From Ramlibacter pallidus (GTDB lineage: Bacteria > Pseudomonadota > Gammaproteobacteria > Burkholderiales > Burkholderiaceae_C), in contig NZ_JADDIV010000004.1 in NCBI RefSeq assembly GCF_015070875.1, positions 620,001 to 684,000 on the forward strand: a DNA stretch of 64,000 nt, read 5' to 3'. The translations under genes and the position numbers were made by a program. The notes below the pieces were generated by a model. That model was not told the DNA's origin and made no database searches. It saw only the letters and a list, made by a program, of their open reading frames with translations. Positions 36,505 through 45,681 of this stretch are shown piece by piece. Within the stretch, counting starts at the first letter, position 1, and each line of letters opens with the position of its first letter.

Positions 36505-37290
36505 TCAACCTTTGGCCGGCGGCTCCATGTGCTGCGCGTACAGCTTCTGCATGCCGCCCAGCCAGCGGTCGTAGTCCTGCCCCTTGGCCTGGAAGTACTT
36601 CGCCACCTCCGGGTGGGGCAGGGCGAGGAAGCGCTCGTCGCGCATGGTCTGCACGACCACTTCGGCCACCTGTTCGGCCGTCAGGACGCCGTTGATGCCC
36701 GCCGAGCCGGTGCCGTCGCGCGTCATGTCCGTCTGCACGGACTGCGGGCACAGGCAGGACACGCGCACGCCCTTACGGCCGTAGGCGATGCGCAGCCATT
36801 CCGCGATCGCCACCGCCGCGTGCTTGGTCACGCCGTAGGGCGCGGTCTCCACGATGTTCAGGAGGCCGGCGGCCGAGGCAGTCACGAGGAAGTAACCCTC
36901 GCCGCGCGCCACCATCTCCGGCATGAGGGCCCGGGCCGCCCAGACGTGGGCCATGCCGTGCACCTGCCACATCTTTTCCCAGAGCGCGTCCTCCAGCTCG
37001 ATCCCGCCCAGGCGGCCCAGGATGCCGGCGTTCGAGAAGTAGATGTCGACGCGGCCGAAGCGCTCGCGCGTGCGCTGCACCAGCTGCTGGATGTCCGCCT
37101 CGCGGCTGACGTCGCAGGCAACGGCCATCGCGCCTTCGCCGATCCCGCGGGCCACCTCTTCGGCCCGCTGCAGGTTGACGTCCGCGACCACGACGCCCGC
37201 GGCGCCCTCCTGCGCGAAACGGCGCGCCATGCCGGCGCCGATGCCGCTGGCGCCGCCGGTGACGACGCAGACCTTGTCCCTGATTTCCAT
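36505..37290 (-). CDS. Short-chain dehydrogenase/reductase (SDR)
   Basis: A 261-residue classical SDR. NAD(P) motif TGGASGIGAGMARRF is at about 11-25, NAG is present in YFSNAGILGRLGG, and the catalytic Ser and Tyr-x3-Lys are in VTASAAGLLN and YGVTKHAAVAI. The length and C-terminus suggest a broad alcohol or ketone reductase; no substrate can be assigned. GGAGACAGGC precedes the ATG at 37290. It is a single gene, convergent with the DUF3096 gene with only 3 bp between stops. The 225 bp on its far side show no gene. Confidence 0.9.
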   Translation of the reverse strand: MEIRDKVCVVTGGASGIGAGMARRFAQEGAAGVVVADVNLQRAEEVARGIGEGAMAVACDVSREADIQQLVQRTRERFGRVDIYFSNAGILGRLGGIELEDALWEKMWQVHGMAHVWAARALMPEMVARGEGYFLVTASAAGLLNIVETAPYGVTKHAAVAIAEWLRIAYGRKGVRVSCLCPQSVQTDMTRDGTGSAGINGVLTAEQVAEVVVQTMRDERFLALPHPEVAKYFQAKGQDYDRWLGGMQKLYAQHMEPPAKG

Positions 37291-37515
37291 GCCTGTCTCC
37301 GAAATGCGCCGAGCATAGGGCGGCGGCGCGCCGACGCAAGCCGCACAGGCGACATGGTGCCTCGGCCGATGGCCTCTTTCGTTCCATCCGGCGGCAGCGG
37401 CGCCTGCACCGGGCGGGTACGGCTTCCGACACCAGCGCGGCCATGGCGTCCTACGCGGCCGGGCTGGCGGCGTGGCGATCATCCGTTCCAGCAACAAACA
37501 CACGGAGAGACGGTC

Positions 37516-37935
37516 ATGACCGCCATCGCACAGGATTTCTGGGAAGAACAGGCCGACGAACCCGAGGTTCGCATCGACGGCCGCATCCAGCCGGACGCCG
37601 AGGACACGTACTGGCAGAGCGCCTACTGGGCCCAGCCCTACTTCCGGGCGGAGCTGAGCTACGACGACTACGCGCCGGCCTACTGCGTGGGCTACATCGG
37701 CTTCGCACAGTACGGCGGCCGGTTCGAGGATGCCGAGAAGTCCCTGTGCGCCAACTGGATCCGCATCAAGGGCGACTCGCGCCTGGAGCTCGACGAAGCC
37801 ATGCAGGCCATCCGCGCCGCCTGGGACCACGCCGAGAGCGCGCAATTCGAGGCCGACGAGGAAGTCGGCGAGCTCGTGGAAGCCGGCCTTCTGGCCGCCC
37901 ACGCGCGCGAGCAGCGCCAACCCGCCTACGCCTGA
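37516..37935 (+). CDS. Hypothetical acidic protein
   Basis: A 139-residue, strongly acidic soluble protein rich in Tyr and Trp in its middle (EDTYWQSAYWAQPYFRAEL, SYDDYAPAYCVGYIGFAQYG) with a helical C-terminal half (LELDEAMQAIRAAWDHAES). I do not recognise a characterised family; the pattern resembles conserved betaproteobacterial proteins of unknown function. GGAGAGACG lies 6 bases before the ATG. It is monocistronic, 84 bp before the peptidase gene. Confidence 0.75.
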   Translation: MTAIAQDFWEEQADEPEVRIDGRIQPDAEDTYWQSAYWAQPYFRAELSYDDYAPAYCVGYIGFAQYGGRFEDAEKSLCANWIRIKGDSRLELDEAMQAIRAAWDHAESAQFEADEEVGELVEAGLLAAHAREQRQPAYA

Positions 37936-38019
37936 CCGGCAGCGGCGTGCGGCCGTCGCCCGCACGCCATCGGCCGGCGTCCTACAAGGTCGTTCCGGAC
38001 GCTGGCGCACCATTGGTGC

Positions 38020-40023
38020 ATGACCCAGCCCTTCACCGTCGAAGACCTCCATCTCCACCAGAAGGTCACGGAGCTGGCCGCCGCCCCTGACGGCCAGTCC
38101 GTCGCTTGCACGCTGCGTTCCGTCAACCGCGAGGAAGACGGCTACGTCTCCTGCCTCTGGGCCGTCGGTGTCGACGGCGAGGTGCGCCAGCTCACGCGCG
38201 GACCCGGCCTCGACAAGGCGCCGCGCTGGTCGCCCGAAGGCGCGCGCCTGGCCTTCCTCTCGGACCGCGGCGGAACGTCGCGGGTGCACCTCCTCCCGCG
38301 CGACGGCGGGGAGGCCGCGGCGCTGGGCGCCTTGCCCGGTGCGGTATCGGACGTGCGCTGGATGCCGGATGGAAAGGCGCTGCTGGTCGCGGCCGCCGTC
38401 CCGGTCGACCCCGACTGGCGCGGCGAACGGCCCGGGGGCCGCAAGCCGAAGGAGCGCAAGGTCCAGCCCGAGGTGGCGTGGAAACTGCCGTACAAGAGCG
38501 ACGGCATGGGCTACATGCTCGCCCGCGAGATCCACCTGTTCCGGCTCGATGCCGCCTCGGGCGAGCACCGCCAGCTCACCGACGGACCCTTCGACGTGCT
38601 CGCGTTCGCGGCCTCGCCGAACGGCAGGCACGTCGCGCACACCCGCACGCGCGAAGGCCGGTTCTCGCATCGCAGCGACCTCTGGGTCTGCGACGCGGAC
38701 GGCGGCCACGCCCGCCAGCTCACGCGCGAGTTCGCCACCGTCATGAGCCCGCTGTGGTCGCCGGACGGCCGCTGGATCGCCTTCAGCGCGACCGGCAAGG
38801 AAGGCGATGCCCAGACCAACCTCTTCGTCCTCGAGTTCGGCAGCGGCCGCATCCGGCCTCTGGGCGACGCCGACGTGCAGGTCGCCGACCCCGAGTCGGT
38901 GCACTGGGCGCCGGACTCGCAGAGCCTGCTGTTCTCCCAGCAGCATCGCGGACGCCATCGCATCGTCCGCATCGTCGTGCCGTCCGGGCAGATCGACGTG
39001 CTGGCCGCCGGCAACCGCCAGTTCGGCGCGTTCGTGCCGGTGGGCGACGCGCTCGCCTACGTCGTCGAGCATCCCTCGCAGCCGAGCGAAGTGCACCTCT
39101 GCCCGGCCGGCTCGGGCGAGCGCCAGCTGAGCGACTTCAATCCCTGGTGGAAGGAACGTCCGCCCGTGCTGGCGGAAACCTGGGAATTCGAGGTGCCGGA
39201 CGGACGCGGCGGCAGCGAGAAGATCGAAGGGTGGCTGTTGCGTGCCGAGGGCGCGAGTGGGCCGCTGCCCATGCTGAACGACGTGCACGGCGGGCCGGCC
39301 AGCTACGCGCTGCTGGACTTCGACAGCAACGTGTACTGGCATGTCCTGTGCTCGCAGGGCTGGGCCGTGCTCGCGCTCAATGCCGTCGGTTCCGCCAGCT
39401 ACGGCCGGGAGTTCTGCGACCGCCTGGCGGGGCACTGGGGCGAGTACGACCTGCCGCAGCACCTGGCCGCGATCCGGCAGCTGCGGGAAGAGGGCGTCTG
39501 CGACGAGCGCCTGGCGATCGCGGGCAAGTCGTACGGCGGCTATCTGAGCGGCTGGGCGATCGGGCACTGCAACCTGTTCCGCGCCGCTGTCGTGATGGCG
39601 CCCGTGGGCAACATCGAGACCCACTACGGGACCTCGGACGGCGGCTACTACGCCGACCCCTACTACATGGGAACGGAGGAACGCTTCGACCGCAAGCTGG
39701 CCAAGCAGCTGTCGCCGATGGCGCACGTGGAGAAGGCGACGACCCCCACCCTCTTCATGCAGGGCGCGGACGACGAGCGTTGCCCCAAGTGCCAGAGCGA
39801 GGAACTGTTCGTGAGCCTGATGCGGGCCGGCGAGACGCGGGCCGAACTGGTGCTGTACCCGGGCGGGGACCACCACTTCCTCGGCGAAGGTGCCCCTTCG
39901 GTGCGGGAGGATGCGGCGCGGCGGATCATCGACTGGATCTCGGCGCACGTGCGGCACGCCGCGGCGCCGCTGCCCGGCACGGGCGAGCAGGCGACGGCAG
40001 GCCAGGACGAGAGCCGGGCCTAG
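38020..40023 (+). CDS. S9-family peptidase (prolyl oligopeptidase fold)
   Basis: A 667-residue serine peptidase, cytoplasmic by lack of a signal peptide. An N-terminal beta-propeller (about 20-390) with WD-like PDGRWIAFSATGKEGD and WAPDSQSLLFSQQHRG repeats is followed by an alpha/beta-hydrolase domain (about 400-650). The nucleophile is Ser504 in GKSYGGYLSG, the acid probably Asp584 or Asp585 in GADDERCP, and the base His618 or His619 in GGDHHFLGEG. It probably cleaves short peptides, of the acylaminoacyl- or dipeptidyl-peptidase type. Its stop overlaps the convergent Nudix stop by 4 bp. Confidence 0.92.
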   Translation: MTQPFTVEDLHLHQKVTELAAAPDGQSVACTLRSVNREEDGYVSCLWAVGVDGEVRQLTRGPGLDKAPRWSPEGARLAFLSDRGGTSRVHLLPRDGGEAAALGALPGAVSDVRWMPDGKALLVAAAVPVDPDWRGERPGGRKPKERKVQPEVAWKLPYKSDGMGYMLAREIHLFRLDAASGEHRQLTDGPFDVLAFAASPNGRHVAHTRTREGRFSHRSDLWVCDADGGHARQLTREFATVMSPLWSPDGRWIAFSATGKEGDAQTNLFVLEFGSGRIRPLGDADVQVADPESVHWAPDSQSLLFSQQHRGRHRIVRIVVPSGQIDVLAAGNRQFGAFVPVGDALAYVVEHPSQPSEVHLCPAGSGERQLSDFNPWWKERPPVLAETWEFEVPDGRGGSEKIEGWLLRAEGASGPLPMLNDVHGGPASYALLDFDSNVYWHVLCSQGWAVLALNAVGSASYGREFCDRLAGHWGEYDLPQHLAAIRQLREEGVCDERLAIAGKSYGGYLSGWAIGHCNLFRAAVVMAPVGNIETHYGTSDGGYYADPYYMGTEERFDRKLAKQLSPMAHVEKATTPTLFMQGADDERCPKCQSEELFVSLMRAGETRAELVLYPGGDHHFLGEGAPSVREDAARRIIDWISAHVRHAAAPLPGTGEQATAGQDESRA

Positions 40024-40496
40024 GCGGGGCGATCGCCGCCGAGCAGGCGCTCGAGGGCGTCGATGAAGGGCGCCTGCCCCGCGATCAGCTTGCGGCGGGC
40101 CGCCTCCAGCCCGAACCACTGCACGCGGTCGACCTCGGGGAAGGATTGCATGCGGCCGGAGCGCGGCGGCCATTCCATCTCGAAGGGGATGCTCACGAGC
40201 ATGGCGGGGTCGGCGTCGCCTTCGAACGCCCAGGCCGTGATGCGCTTGCCGCTCTTCTGGCGCAGCTCGCCCAGGGGATGGAACGGAGGCGTGCTCTCGA
40301 AGCCCGTCTCTTCCAGGAATTCACGCCGCGCGGCCGCCAGCGGTTCCTCGCCGGGATCGATCTCGCCCTTGGGCAGTGTCCACGCGGCTTCGTCGCGGCG
40401 CGACCAGAACGGCCCGCCGGGATGCGCCAGCAGCACCTCCACCGCGCCGTCCCGGCGCCGGAACAGGAGGAGGCCGGCGCTGCGGATGGTGGACAC
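40020..40496 (-). CDS. Nudix hydrolase
   Basis: A 158-residue Nudix pyrophosphohydrolase. The Nudix box is complete: PKGEIDPGEEPLAAARRE and FLEETGFE, with the metal-binding REFLEE glutamates. The N-terminal SAGLLLFRRRDGAVEVLLAHPGGPFWSRRD resembles a family of small phosphate/dinucleotide hydrolases. The start is GTG at 40496, the only one giving a full first strand. The substrate (nucleotide, ADP-ribose or dinucleotide) is undetermined. It converges on the S9 peptidase, the two stop codons sharing CTAG. Confidence 0.9.
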   Translation of the reverse strand: MSTIRSAGLLLFRRRDGAVEVLLAHPGGPFWSRRDEAAWTLPKGEIDPGEEPLAAARREFLEETGFESTPPFHPLGELRQKSGKRITAWAFEGDADPAMLVSIPFEMEWPPRSGRMQSFPEVDRVQWFGLEAARRKLIAGQAPFIDALERLLGGDRPA

Positions 40497-40522
40497 GGCG
40501 TGCAGTGTAGGGCCGGGCGGTG

Positions 40523-41347
40523 TCAGGCGCCGCGGCCCTGGAAGCGGCTGGGCGGCTGGCCCATCGCCGACTTGAACATCGCGGTGAAGGCACTTTCGCT
40601 GGCGTAGCCGCTCTCGGCCGCCACGGCGCTGACCGGCACGCCGCGGGCCAGCAGCGGCAGCGCGTGGGCGAGCACGGCTTGCTGCCGCCATTGCTGGTAG
40701 CTGGTGCCGAGCTGGTCGCGGAACAGGCGGGCCATCGTGCGCTCGCTGGCGCCGACGTCCGCCGCCCATTGCGCAAGGGTGGCGCGTTCGGCCGGTGCGC
40801 GCAGCACCGCTTCGCACAAGGCGCGCAGGCGTTTGTCGCCCGTCTCCGCGGGCGGCAGCGGAACCCCCAGTTCCTGCGTCGCGGCGTTGCGCAGTTCGTC
40901 GAGCACCAGCGCCGTCAGCAGGGCTTCGCGCCCGCGGGGCAGGCCGGGCGCGTCCAGGGCCGGAACCAGTTCGCGCAGCAGCGCCGAGACCACCAGCACG
41001 CGGCAGCCGTCCCAGTCCCGCGGCGCCACCGAGGCGTCGATGTAGAGCGTGCGGAACTGCGCGTCCTCCAGCACGTGCACCGAATGCAGCGCGCGCGGGG
41101 CGATCCAGACCGCGCGCGAGGGCGGCACGATGTAGGTCGCTTCACCGCTGGCGCTGTCGGTCTCGGCGGCGCTGACCTGCACGATGCCGCTCGCGCAGTA
41201 CGCGAGCTGCGCCCAGGCGTGCCGGTGCGGCTCGAAGTGCGCGTCGGCGGCCAGGTGGCGCGATCGCACGCGCACGGGCCGCTGGCGCGAGGGCTGGAAC
41301 AGGTCGGTGTCGTGGTGCGGCACGACGGACCGGCGGGCGGGGGACAT
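40523..41347 (-). CDS. AraC-family transcriptional regulator
   Basis: A 274-residue regulator. A cupin sensor domain (about 35-110, FEPHRHAWAQLAYCASGIVQ) precedes an AraC DNA-binding domain (about 170-270) with two helix-turn-helix units (ATLAQWAADVGASERTMARL and PVSAVAAESGYASESAFTAMF). It most resembles the NimR/RipA type that controls an adjacent exporter. The ATG at 41347 lies 71 bp from the divergent MFS gene, which is its likely target. Confidence 0.9.
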   Translation of the reverse strand: MSPARRSVVPHHDTDLFQPSRQRPVRVRSRHLAADAHFEPHRHAWAQLAYCASGIVQVSAAETDSASGEATYIVPPSRAVWIAPRALHSVHVLEDAQFRTLYIDASVAPRDWDGCRVLVVSALLRELVPALDAPGLPRGREALLTALVLDELRNAATQELGVPLPPAETGDKRLRALCEAVLRAPAERATLAQWAADVGASERTMARLFRDQLGTSYQQWRQQAVLAHALPLLARGVPVSAVAAESGYASESAFTAMFKSAMGQPPSRFQGRGA

Positions 41348-41418
41348 TGGCCGATTTTCGCTGAAATGTGTCGTTCCGTCGCATTCCGGAAAGCGGCCGT
41401 GCCGCCTACGATCGCCGC

Positions 41419-42657
41419 ATGACGACCGCCACCCAGCCCATGCCCGCCTCCGTCCCGCTGCGCCGCGATGCCGGCGTCATCGGGCTGGTCGGCATCGCCC
41501 ACCTCGTGAGCCACTTCAGCCAGCTGCTGCTGCCGCCGCTGTTCCCGTGGCTCAAGGACGCGCTGGACGCCAGCTACACGCAGCTCGGCTTCCTCATGAC
41601 GATCTTCTTCGTCGTGTCGTGCGCGGTGCAGACGGCGTCCGGCTTCCTGGTGGACCGCTTCGGGCCGCGGCCCATCCTGTTCGGCGGGCTGATGCTGGTG
41701 GCGGCGGCGGCCTTCGGCTTCGCCACCAGCCCGGGCTACTGGACGATGGCCTTCTTCGCCGTGATCGCGGGCATCGGCAACGGCGTGTTCCACCCGGTCG
41801 ACTACACGCTGTTGAACCGCAAGGTGAGCCAGCCGCGCCTGGGCCATGCGTACAGCGTGCACGGCATCACCGGCAGCCTCGGCTGGGCGGCCGCGCCGGC
41901 GCTGGTGGTGCCGGTGGCGATCGCCTTCGGCTGGCGCACCGCCCTGGCGGTGGCCGGCTGCTTCGTGCTGCTCGTGATCGTCGTGCTTTGGTTCCACCGC
42001 GCCAGCCTGGACCTGCCGCCGGCGCCGCGGCCAGCGGTGACGCCGCAGGGCCACGCCGCCGAGGGAAATTTCGCCTTCCTGCGGATTCCGGCGCTGTGGA
42101 TGTGCTTCGCGTTCTTCTTCTTCTACGCGGTCATCCTGAGCGTCATCCAGGCCTTCGCACCGGAAGCCGCGCGCCAGCTGCACCAGGTGCCGGTGGCGCT
42201 GGCCGCGGCCTGCCTGACGGTCTACATGGTGTGCAGCGCGGGCGGCATGGTGGTGGGCGGCTTCCTCGCGGCGGACCCGGAGCGCTGCGAGCGCGTGGTC
42301 GGTGCGGGCTTCGGCATGGCCGCCGTCGTCGCGCTGGTGATCGGCTTCGGGCCCGTGCCGGCGCTGGCCGTCCCGGTGCTGTTCGGCGCCATGGGCTTCG
42401 CCACCGGGCTGGCGGGGCCGTCGCGCGACCTGCTGGTCAAGCGGTCGACGCCCGAGAACGCCACGGGGCGCGTCTATGGCGTCGTCTACTCCGGGCTGGA
42501 CATCGGCCAGGCGCTCGCACCGCTGTTCTTCGGCGCGCTGATGGACCGCCAGAACTGGCGGGGCGTCTGGCTCGGGCTGGTCATCATGCAGGCGGTGCTG
42601 ATCGCCAGTGCCTTCAACGTGCGCCGGGTGCGGCGCACGGCGCCCGCGCCGGCCTGA
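41419..42657 (+). CDS. MFS transporter, Fsr (fosmidomycin resistance)-like
   Basis: A 412-residue, 12-helix major-facilitator transporter. The N-terminal HLVSHFSQLLLPPLFPWLKD and the motif A-like SGFLVDRFGPRPILFGG resemble the Fsr/YnfM-type efflux group. The ATG at 41419 is preferred to one at 41368. TACGAT, a -10-like box, lies just 6 bp upstream, so the message may be nearly leaderless. Divergent from the AraC gene, which probably induces it. The exported compound is unknown. Confidence 0.88.
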   Translation: MTTATQPMPASVPLRRDAGVIGLVGIAHLVSHFSQLLLPPLFPWLKDALDASYTQLGFLMTIFFVVSCAVQTASGFLVDRFGPRPILFGGLMLVAAAAFGFATSPGYWTMAFFAVIAGIGNGVFHPVDYTLLNRKVSQPRLGHAYSVHGITGSLGWAAAPALVVPVAIAFGWRTALAVAGCFVLLVIVVLWFHRASLDLPPAPRPAVTPQGHAAEGNFAFLRIPALWMCFAFFFFYAVILSVIQAFAPEAARQLHQVPVALAAACLTVYMVCSAGGMVVGGFLAADPERCERVVGAGFGMAAVVALVIGFGPVPALAVPVLFGAMGFATGLAGPSRDLLVKRSTPENATGRVYGVVYSGLDIGQALAPLFFGALMDRQNWRGVWLGLVIMQAVLIASAFNVRRVRRTAPAPA

Positions 42658-42711
42658 ACCCCGGGCGCACCACTAGGCGCGCCGTTACATCCGCGCTGTA
42701 TCCTTGCCCGC

Positions 42712-44352
42712 ATGTATGCCGCGTATTTCGGGCTGAAGCAGGAGCCGTTCTCCATCGCGCCGGACCCGCGCCTGCTGTTCATGAGCCCACAGCACCGCGA
42801 GGCCCTGGCGCACCTGCTCTATGGCGTGCAGGGCGGCGGCGGCTTCGTGCTGCTGACCGGCGAGATCGGCACGGGCAAGACGACGGTGTGCCGCTCGTTC
42901 CTGGAGCAGGTGCCCCCGCACTGCAACCTGGCCTACATCTTCAATCCGAAGCTCACGGTGCTGGAGCTGCTGGAGACGGTGTGCCACGAGTTCGGCGTGG
43001 CCGTCACGCCGCCGCACCAGCGCACCGCCACGGTCAAGGACCACCTCGACCCGCTCAATGCCTTCCTGCTGCGCGCGCACGCGGAAGGGCGCAACAACGT
43101 CCTGGTGATCGACGAGGCGCAGAACCTCTCGGCCGAGGTCCTCGAGCAGCTGCGGCTGCTGACGAACCTGGAGACCAGCGAGCGCAAGCTGCTGCAGATC
43201 ATCCTGATCGGCCAGCCCGAGCTGCGCGACATGCTGGCGCGGCCGGAGCTCGAACAGCTGGCGCAGCGGGTGATCGCGCGCTACCACCTCGGCGCGTTGA
43301 GCGAGGCCGAAAGCGCGGACTACGTGCGGCACCGGCTCGAGGTTTCCGGCCTGCAGCGGCCGCTGCCTTTCGACCGGGCCGCGCTGCGCAACGTGCACCG
43401 CGCCACCGGCGGCGTGCCGCGCCGGATCAACCTGCTGTGCGACCGTGCGCTGCTGGGCGCCTACGCGAGTGGCGACGGACAGGTGACGCGCCGCGTCGTG
43501 CGGCAGGCGGCGGCGGAAGTGTTCCCCAAGGTGCCCGCGGCCAGTCGCGCCTGGCCGCGCACGGCGCTGGCCGCCGGGCTCGGGCTGGTGGCCGGGGCCG
43601 GCATCCTGGCCGCGGCGCATCGGGCGGGTGATGCCGATGGCGCGCGCGTGTCGCTGGCCGTTGCGCCGCGCCTGGCGGAAACGGTGCCGGTCGCGGCCGC
43701 GCAGCCGCCGGCGCCTTCGCTTGCCGCGGCATCCGCCGCCGCGGCGCCCGCACCGGTGCCCGCGACCGCAGCGCCCGCGGCACCGCCCACGCTGCTGCGC
43801 AGCGAGGACGAGGCGTGGCGCGAACTCGCCGCGGCCTGGAAGCTGTCGCCGGCCGCGGGCGAGCCTTGCGCGGCACTGGCGCGCGAGCAGGTCCACTGCT
43901 TCAGCCGCAACCTCAGCCTGCCCCTGATCCGCCAGCTCGGACGTCCCGGCATCGTCACGCTGGACGCCGACACCGGCCGGCCTTCGTACGCGATCCTGGC
44001 GGCATTGACCGAGGACTCCGCCACCCTGCGCGCCGCGGGCACGGAGCAGACGGTCACCCTGGCCGCCCTGGCGCAACGCTGGAAAGGCGAGTTCGCCACC
44101 TTGTGGCGGGCGCCCGAGGGTTACCGCGACGGCGCCACGCCGGTCCAGTGGATGGCGCAGACGCTTGCCACGGCCAAGGGCGCGCCCGTGCCCGCGGGGA
44201 CCGTCCCCTTCGATGCGAAGCTGCGCGCCGACCTGCGCGCCTTCCAGCTGGCCCAGGGCCTGCCCGCCGACGGGCGCCCGGGGCCGCTGACCTACATGCA
44301 ACTCAATCGCGCCGGCGGGCTGGACGAGCCGCGCCTGCGCACCGAACCCTGA
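42712..44352 (+). CDS. gspA: Type II secretion ATPase/peptidoglycan-binding protein GspA (ExeA)
   Basis: A 546-residue inner-membrane AAA+ ATPase that, with GspB, helps insert the secretin through the cell wall. Walker A GEIGTGKTTV is near residue 50, Walker B NVLVIDEAQNLS near 130, and IGQPELRDMLARPELEQLAQR is a family signature. One membrane helix (about 284-304) is followed by a Pro/Ala-rich linker and a C-terminal peptidoglycan-binding domain (FQLAQGLPADGRPGPLTYM). gspB begins 8 bp after its stop. The structural T2SS genes are not in the window. Confidence 0.93.
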   Translation: MYAAYFGLKQEPFSIAPDPRLLFMSPQHREALAHLLYGVQGGGGFVLLTGEIGTGKTTVCRSFLEQVPPHCNLAYIFNPKLTVLELLETVCHEFGVAVTPPHQRTATVKDHLDPLNAFLLRAHAEGRNNVLVIDEAQNLSAEVLEQLRLLTNLETSERKLLQIILIGQPELRDMLARPELEQLAQRVIARYHLGALSEAESADYVRHRLEVSGLQRPLPFDRAALRNVHRATGGVPRRINLLCDRALLGAYASGDGQVTRRVVRQAAAEVFPKVPAASRAWPRTALAAGLGLVAGAGILAAAHRAGDADGARVSLAVAPRLAETVPVAAAQPPAPSLAAASAAAAPAPVPATAAPAAPPTLLRSEDEAWRELAAAWKLSPAAGEPCAALAREQVHCFSRNLSLPLIRQLGRPGIVTLDADTGRPSYAILAALTEDSATLRAAGTEQTVTLAALAQRWKGEFATLWRAPEGYRDGATPVQWMAQTLATAKGAPVPAGTVPFDAKLRADLRAFQLAQGLPADGRPGPLTYMQLNRAGGLDEPRLRTEP

Positions 44353-44360
44353 AGCAGCGC

Positions 44361-45083
44361 ATGTCGTACATTCTCGATGCCTTGCGCAAGGCCGACGCCG
44401 AGCGCGAACGCGATCCCTCCCGTGGCATCCATGCGCAGCCCGCGCCCGGTGCCGCCCACGCAGCGCCGCGCGGGGCCCGCTGGGGCTGGATGGCGGCCGG
44501 TGGCGCCGGCGTCCTGCTGGCAGCCGGCGCGTATGTCGCCTGGTTTCCGGCGCCCGCGCCGGTTCCTGCCCCCCGCGCCATGCCGTCGGCGCCCGCCGCC
44601 GGCTTCGTGCTGGAAGCGCCGCGCAAGCCGCCGGTGGTGACGATCGCCGACGCCGTCGTGCCGCCCGCCCCGCCGCCCTTGCCGGAACCGGCGGCCGAGC
44701 GCGCGCCGGCGAAGACTGCCGCGGCCACCGCGCCGAAGGCTGCGCCGGCGACAACACCAGCCGCACCGGCACCGGCGGCTGCCGCGGCGCCGTCCGAACC
44801 ACCGCCCGTGGCGGCTGCGCCCGCAACCGCGCCCGGGGGCGCCGCGACGCCCGAGCGCATCGTGGCCGTGGGCGACTTGCCGGCGGACGTGCAGCGGGAA
44901 CTGCCCAAGCTGGCGATCTCCGGCGGCGTGCACTCGGAGAATGCCGCCCAGCGCATGCTGGTGGTCGGCGGACAGGTGAAGGGCGAGGGCGCCGAGCTCG
45001 CGCCAGGCGTGGTGCTGGAGCAGATCCGCGCGCGGTCGGCGGTGCTGCGCTTCAAGGGCTTCCGCTACAGCGTCCCCTATTGA
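44361..45083 (+). CDS. gspB: Type II secretion protein GspB
   Basis: A 240-residue bitopic protein. It begins with the GspB signature MSYILDALRKADAERERD, then one membrane helix (about 48-68), a long Ala/Pro-rich periplasmic linker (about 70-165), and the conserved C-terminal GspB domain (LPKLAISGGVHSENAAQRML, GFRYSVPY). It partners GspA, whose gene ends 8 bp upstream. The low-complexity linker presumably spans the periplasm. Confidence 0.93.
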   Translation: MSYILDALRKADAERERDPSRGIHAQPAPGAAHAAPRGARWGWMAAGGAGVLLAAGAYVAWFPAPAPVPAPRAMPSAPAAGFVLEAPRKPPVVTIADAVVPPAPPPLPEPAAERAPAKTAAATAPKAAPATTPAAPAPAAAAAPSEPPPVAAAPATAPGGAATPERIVAVGDLPADVQRELPKLAISGGVHSENAAQRMLVVGGQVKGEGAELAPGVVLEQIRARSAVLRFKGFRYSVPY

Positions 45084-45087
45084 TCCA

Positions 45088-45681
45088 TCAGGCGAGCAAC
45101 CAGCGCGTGGCGGCGCCGAAGGCCAGCGCCAGCGCGGGCACCACCAGGAGTGCGGCGCGCACCCAGGTGCGCATTCCTGCCAGCGAGAGCAGGGCGCCGA
45201 GGGTCGCCAGCGCCGTCGGGTCCGGCAGCCAGCCGAACACCTCCGCCTCCGTCCAGGGATGGCCCGTCAGCGGCGCGAGCAGGGGATAGAGCAGGGCGGC
45301 CACCAGGCACGCGGCGCCCGCGAAGCGGACGCCGCCAGGCGCTGGCGTGCCGCCAGAGGGTCGCGCGGCCGCCGCGAGCAGCAGCGCGGCCTGCACGCCC
45401 CAGGCGGCGGCGAGCCAGCGTGCCGCCAGGAAGATCTCCGCATAGCGTTGCCAGTGGAAGCTCCACGCGACGCACGCCCACCCGACGGCCAGAAGGATCA
45501 AGGCGATGCGCGTCCCGGCCGCGCGCCCGCGCAGCACGAGCAGCACGAGGACGAAGGCCGCGAGCCGGCCGGCAACCCGGGCCGGCCCGCCGGCCGCGTT
45601 GTGCCGCGCCACGAGGCGCCAGTACGCCTCGGGCGAGAACATCAGGTAGTCCGACAGCCCGTAGGTCCACCACTCCGTCAT
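45088..45681 (-). CDS. DUF6064-like membrane protein
   Basis: A 197-residue membrane protein with about six helices. The start MTEWWTYGLSDYLMFSPEAYW is typical of the DUF6064 family, whose function is unknown. Its ATG overlaps the stop of the aldo/keto reductase gene by 4 bp on the minus strand, so the two are co-transcribed. It converges on gspB with 4 bp between stops. Confidence 0.83.
   Translation of the reverse strand: MTEWWTYGLSDYLMFSPEAYWRLVARHNAAGGPARVAGRLAAFVLVLLVLRGRAAGTRIALILLAVGWACVAWSFHWQRYAEIFLAARWLAAAWGVQAALLLAAAARPSGGTPAPGGVRFAGAACLVAALLYPLLAPLTGHPWTEAEVFGWLPDPTALATLGALLSLAGMRTWVRAALLVVPALALAFGAATRWLLA

Noticed and set aside
37291-37515. Possible small gene in the 225-bp gap between the SDR and the acidic hypothetical protein
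   Set aside because: Short frames there lack ribosome-binding sites and any recognisable composition; no hairpin or repeat of note was seen.
36505-40173. A 1222-codon open frame on the minus strand spanning the SDR gene and running antisense to the whole S9 peptidase gene
   Set aside because: Only its last 262 codons (the SDR) are real. The rest is Arg/His-rich, lacks any domain and is antisense to a well-conserved peptidase, a GC-bias artefact.
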